Below are positions 60,710-64,000 of a stretch of DNA of 64,000 nucleotides, one piece after another (positions within the stretch are counted from its first letter, which is position 1; each line of letters opens with the position of its first letter). Source of the stretch: Eumeta japonica (taxonomy: Eukaryota > Arthropoda > Insecta > Lepidoptera > Psychidae); the NCBI GenBank assembly GCA_005406025.1, contig BGZK01000491.1, positions 1-64,000 on the forward strand, read 5' to 3'. The position numbers were made by a program, and so were the translations under genes. Below the pieces are notes generated by a model. That model did no database searches. It was not told the DNA's origin and was given only the letters and a program-made list of their open reading frames with translations.

Positions 60710-63129
60710 ATAATCAGTTGTTATGGGAATCGTTTATTTGATCATGAAACGAACAGTCGACGGTTGAATGTTCAATTGAAAAGGAAAGTAATTACGAAAC
60801 AGAAAATGAATGCATCGCATACCCACAAAATGTCATTATTCATTAAATTAATCGATATGGCAACCCTGATTTTGAAAATTCAGCTTAACCCTCAGACGGA
60901 TTGCGCGTGGACAACTTCACCGTAATGCAAGTCTCCCTGGCTCAGGTCTTCGCTGTTTACCGCCCTAAACACCTGAAGCTGTACAATTTCATTTGACGCA
61001 GTCGTAAAATAGTTTGCGCTGAACGTAAATTCGACGCTCATCAGGAACATCTGCATATACGGACGAGCTGACGTAACGAGTGTATCACAACACTGACGTT
61101 AACAGGATGGTAGCCCAACCTAGAAAAGCAAAATAATAAGTATTGACTCCCAGATATAACAAGAGAATAATTTTATAATGACAATAGAAATATAATCGAA
61201 TTAGGAACACATATTACAGTAATTCCTGATAACGCATTATTAAGATTGAAATTATTGATTGAAAGCACCCTCTTTTTGTAAAACGGCAAGAACTATTCAA
61301 TGTGAATTCTCGCTGCAATGATAGACTTTGCAGTTTTTCTAAATACATTGAATTCCTATTAACATAAACATATATAAAAATATAAACTGTTATTCGCGTA
61401 CTTGCCACATAATATAAATCGTGATTAGTAGTCGTTTATTTATTTTCCAAACAGTTACCGAATAAAAATCTTAAGATAATTACAAAGACAAAACTGTTTT
61501 TTCTGTAGTTCGTTTAATTCACAAATTACAACTTGCGTTCCATTTAAATCACTGTTATTTTTCATTATAATCGAAGTGACATACAAACGAATACAGGGAA
61601 AATTTATACATTACATTTTCATTTAATAAATACCAAAGACTACAGAGTACTTTTGTGTGAGCGTGATTGAGTTTCATAGAGTGGGGAGATACACGCCGCA
61701 TATCGGCATTGGCGGCGGATTAGTACGACCACAGCAGCGAAATGAATGTTTGAACGAATTGGGTAAACAGAGTAGCCGCACCGGCCGGATTTGTGCTTAT
61801 TCATTTTGTACACATGCATCATAGTGACACAGTACACAAATAAAAATATTACACACGGCAATTTCCTTTGAAAATAGAAGTTATAACTGTTGCTTAACCA
61901 AGGCAGTTAAAGCTACCGAGATGTAGTCGGTAAATATGAAATAAAAATAAACTGTGTTCGCATATCAGTCGACGACATGGAATCAAGAACATATTTTTGA
62001 GGCTTTGTGTATGCATGTTCGATAAAGTCCCTACCCCGTGGATATACAAAATTTACTTTCGTGTAACTTGATTTTAGTACTAAACAATTATTTCTTAAAA
62101 ACGGTATTACAGAATTTTCATTTATTTAGAGGACAAATATCCATGGAGATAACCAGATCTACTTTTCATTAAGCTGTTTTTTTTACGATAGTTCTATATT
62201 TCATTATCATTTTATATAATTAAAGAATATTGAAAAGGATGGTAAATTCATAACATAATGCGAAATTCCAATATTAAGTATAACCTATTAATTAAAGACA
62301 TTCTTGAATTTTAATTACATTGAATAATTACTGAAAATCTAAATCACCCTTATAAATATATTGCATTCGTTCCACAGTCTTACTTCTTTTTGACTTTGGT
62401 TTTGGTCACTCTTCTTTCGGTATGGTTATATAAATGATATGATAATTTTGATATGGTAACTTGACTAATCGGAATCTATCATATAAGTTAAGATCTTTAC
62501 GACACACACGCCAATAATGCAAAAAAATATTTGGTCAGCGATGTACAAAACACGTTTACCAAACTCTAAGTCCTTACATAGGTCGATCAGCCACGATCAC
62601 GGTCAGATTTATATCGCACGTCTTTACTAATCCTTCATTTAATATTTTTACATTTACAGCATCCACAATCGTTTCTATTTCTCATCACCCACAAAGTTTC
62701 GGTGGTTTTTAAGGTTTTTTCGTCATATACCAAATAACTTTTTGCCTTGCTTAGCAATTATCCATAAAGCTCCTGTCATAACCATCTTTAATATCATAAT
62801 TTTCTTCTTTTTACGTAATCTTGATCACTTTCAATCTTGATCAAATATCGTCAGCTAATTTAATTTGTTTTACCAATAGCAAATTATTCATTTTTCCCAT
62901 TTCATGGTTGACTTTTGCGAATAATAAGCCCATTCCCATATTTCTCTTCACATTCTCAATCATTACGTTTCTCATTTCATTTGTTCACTAATCGTCGCTT
63001 TCCTTTTCTTTTAACTATTTCACTTCTTAAGTCTATTTTGCAAACTTCCGTGTTTCTGTTATTTTATTCATTTTTTATTACTGTTATATCGTAAATTTCT
63101 TAAAAATTACATAGCAGTGTGGTTCGAAA
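60710..63129. other. Intergenic DNA, no confident gene
   Basis: A GC-richer patch at about 60890-61110 has a short readable frame (NFTVMQVSLAQVFAVYRPKH) but stops in all frames soon after. The minus frames at 61214 and 61640 show no domain. 62380-63080 is a T/C-rich tract without features. Confidence 0.4.
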
Positions 63130-63400
63130 GAAGATGTAGTAGTGACTAGAATAAAAAAAGGTTTTTAGTGGTATGGCTTGGCCAAATGGAAAAGATGATT
63201 GACAGGAGACCAACAAAAATCTTATGCAAACCGATTCGGTGACGTACATATTAAAACACAGTCAAATTTGAAACACCCGAAACCGACGAGATTATATGAG
63301 AGAATGGCTATCAGTGAAACGACAGAGCTACGCATATCGTTCAATGTGGGAATCTGCAATCTCTGCGTACACTTCTGGGATTAGGCGTGAGTTTTGAAAT
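63130..63400 (+). pseudogene. LINE 3' end (family 2, third copy)
   Basis: Blocks read KEDVVVTRIKKGF, GQMEKMIDRRPTK, FETPETDEII and CGNLQSLRTLLG across stops and frameshifts, ending in the shared terminus TACACTTCTGGGATTAGGCG TGAGTTTTG. This copy keeps the middle of the C-terminal tail that is deleted at 34326-34735, and it links that copy with 35895-36050. Confidence 0.75.
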
Positions 63401-63839
63401 AATCAAAAATTAAAAAATGATCAAGATTTAAACAAAGACTCCGTTATGCTAAAGAATTCTATTAACTAGGTCCCATGTTTAAAAAAATTACATTTGTCAA
63501 AAAAACATAAATCTTAAAATCATCACTATAATAAATTAAAAACGAACTTCTCTTACCGTTAATGGTATCATTAACTGATTTTTCTTTTTCAAAATAATAA
63601 AATAACCTGCAAATATGATAACCTTGTAGTCAGCACGTAATTTTTCCCCACTTTCTACCACTTGAAGTGTCGGTGGTCGTCTGAACTAGATAAAATTTTG
63701 CCTGCAGTTAATAATAATAATCAGCCTTTATTTCTGTTCACTTAACTTCATTAATAAACAATTATTTCTACAACAGTTGAAAGTAAAGGAGATGAAAAAA
63801 ACTAATTATCTTAAACTAAATCATATTCTCGGCATTTGG
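63401..63839. other. Non-coding DNA between two LINE fragments
   Basis: A+T-rich, no features. The right part (about 63780-63839) may be the 3' untranslated end of the minus-strand LINE fragment that follows. Confidence 0.4.
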
Positions 63840-64000
63840 TTGGTCCCCCTCGTAACAGCTTGTCTTTCGACAGAGGCCTCCTCTAAGGCCTTTCACTCGT
63901 TTCTGTGCTTTGCTATACGTAACCTTTCTCAGCCAGCTTCTTTCATAAAATCATCTTCGCATCGCTTTAACTGTCTTTTTAGAAGACAGTTAAGGCCTAT
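63840..64000 (-). pseudogene. LINE polymerase C-terminus (family 3), cut by window edge
   Basis: The minus strand reads RRCEDDFMKEAG, a stop, ERLRIAKHRNEWKALEEASV and ERQAVTRGTN. This is the typical C-terminal pattern (R-W-x-D-D ... W-x-x-L-x-E-A-x-x-x-x-Q) of a widespread insect endonuclease/reverse-transcriptase element. Here W is replaced by C in the first motif. The copy continues beyond the right end of the window. Confidence 0.7.

Noticed and set aside
60890..61110. GC-richer patch with a short frame reading FTVMQVSLAQVFAVYRPKHL
   Set aside because: Considered as a LINE endonuclease fragment, but no diagnostic residues are present and all frames soon stop.
1..64000. CRISPR arrays, operons, phage or bacterial genes
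   Set aside because: Base composition, splice signals, LINE/SINE content and the bHLH gene all indicate an insect nuclear genome; no regularly spaced identical repeats were seen.

Overview
The window is animal, almost certainly insect and most likely lepidopteran (moth or butterfly) nuclear DNA. It is strongly A+T-rich and gene-poor. It contains one clear intact protein gene with metazoan family features, plus many decayed transposable elements. Several repeats end in a GC-rich, hairpin-like block followed by CTAG, in a style I associate with Helitron-like repeats of Lepidoptera (recall, not a search). No bacterial gene organisation, operon, CRISPR array or prophage is visible.

The only confident gene is at 54711-55994 (+). 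It is a single-exon coding region for a 427-residue basic helix-loop-helix transcription factor of the neurogenin / target-of-poxn (tap) family, a neural fate regulator. The CDS starts 8 nt after a good splice acceptor (54701-54702). A well-formed candidate first exon lies about 9.7 kb upstream: a TATA box at 44828, an initiator about 31 bp later, and a CAG|GTATGT donor at 45048/45049. The gene may therefore have a non-coding first exon and a long first intron. Other promoter-like, GC-rich patches occur at 52690-53080, 54030-54130 and, downstream of the gene, 58615-58740.

The rest is mainly repeat-derived. From left to right: a 1.6 kb foldback element with head-to-head ~118 bp tandem units (1164-2766); Helitron-like and degenerate GATCGGGAC-style repeats (about 3.6-5.4 kb); an unrecognised exon-like ORF with splice sites (5795-6014); a broken mariner transposase (6385-6965, minus); a broken hAT transposase (8219-8935, minus); a hairpin cluster near 9.7 kb; a tRNA-derived SINE (13804-13878); LINE reverse transcriptase remnants of one family at 17095-17735 (minus) and 47800-48960 (plus); a second LINE family at 34.3, 35.9 and 63.1 kb; a third LINE fragment at the right edge; a BEL/Pao integrase relic (37030-38390); a possible solo LTR (26657-26838); a second SINE (30710-31010); and a near-complete 407 bp TA-flanked MITE (60301-60707).

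Nothing here amounts to a new multi-gene system. The observations most worth checking are the foldback element, the MITE built from repeated ACTAATT/AATTAGT motifs, the candidate distal promoter and first exon of tap, a multibranch inverted-repeat structure at 27415-27489, a triple AACCGGT site cluster, and three unassigned exon-like ORFs. All family assignments rest on reading translations by eye, with no database search.
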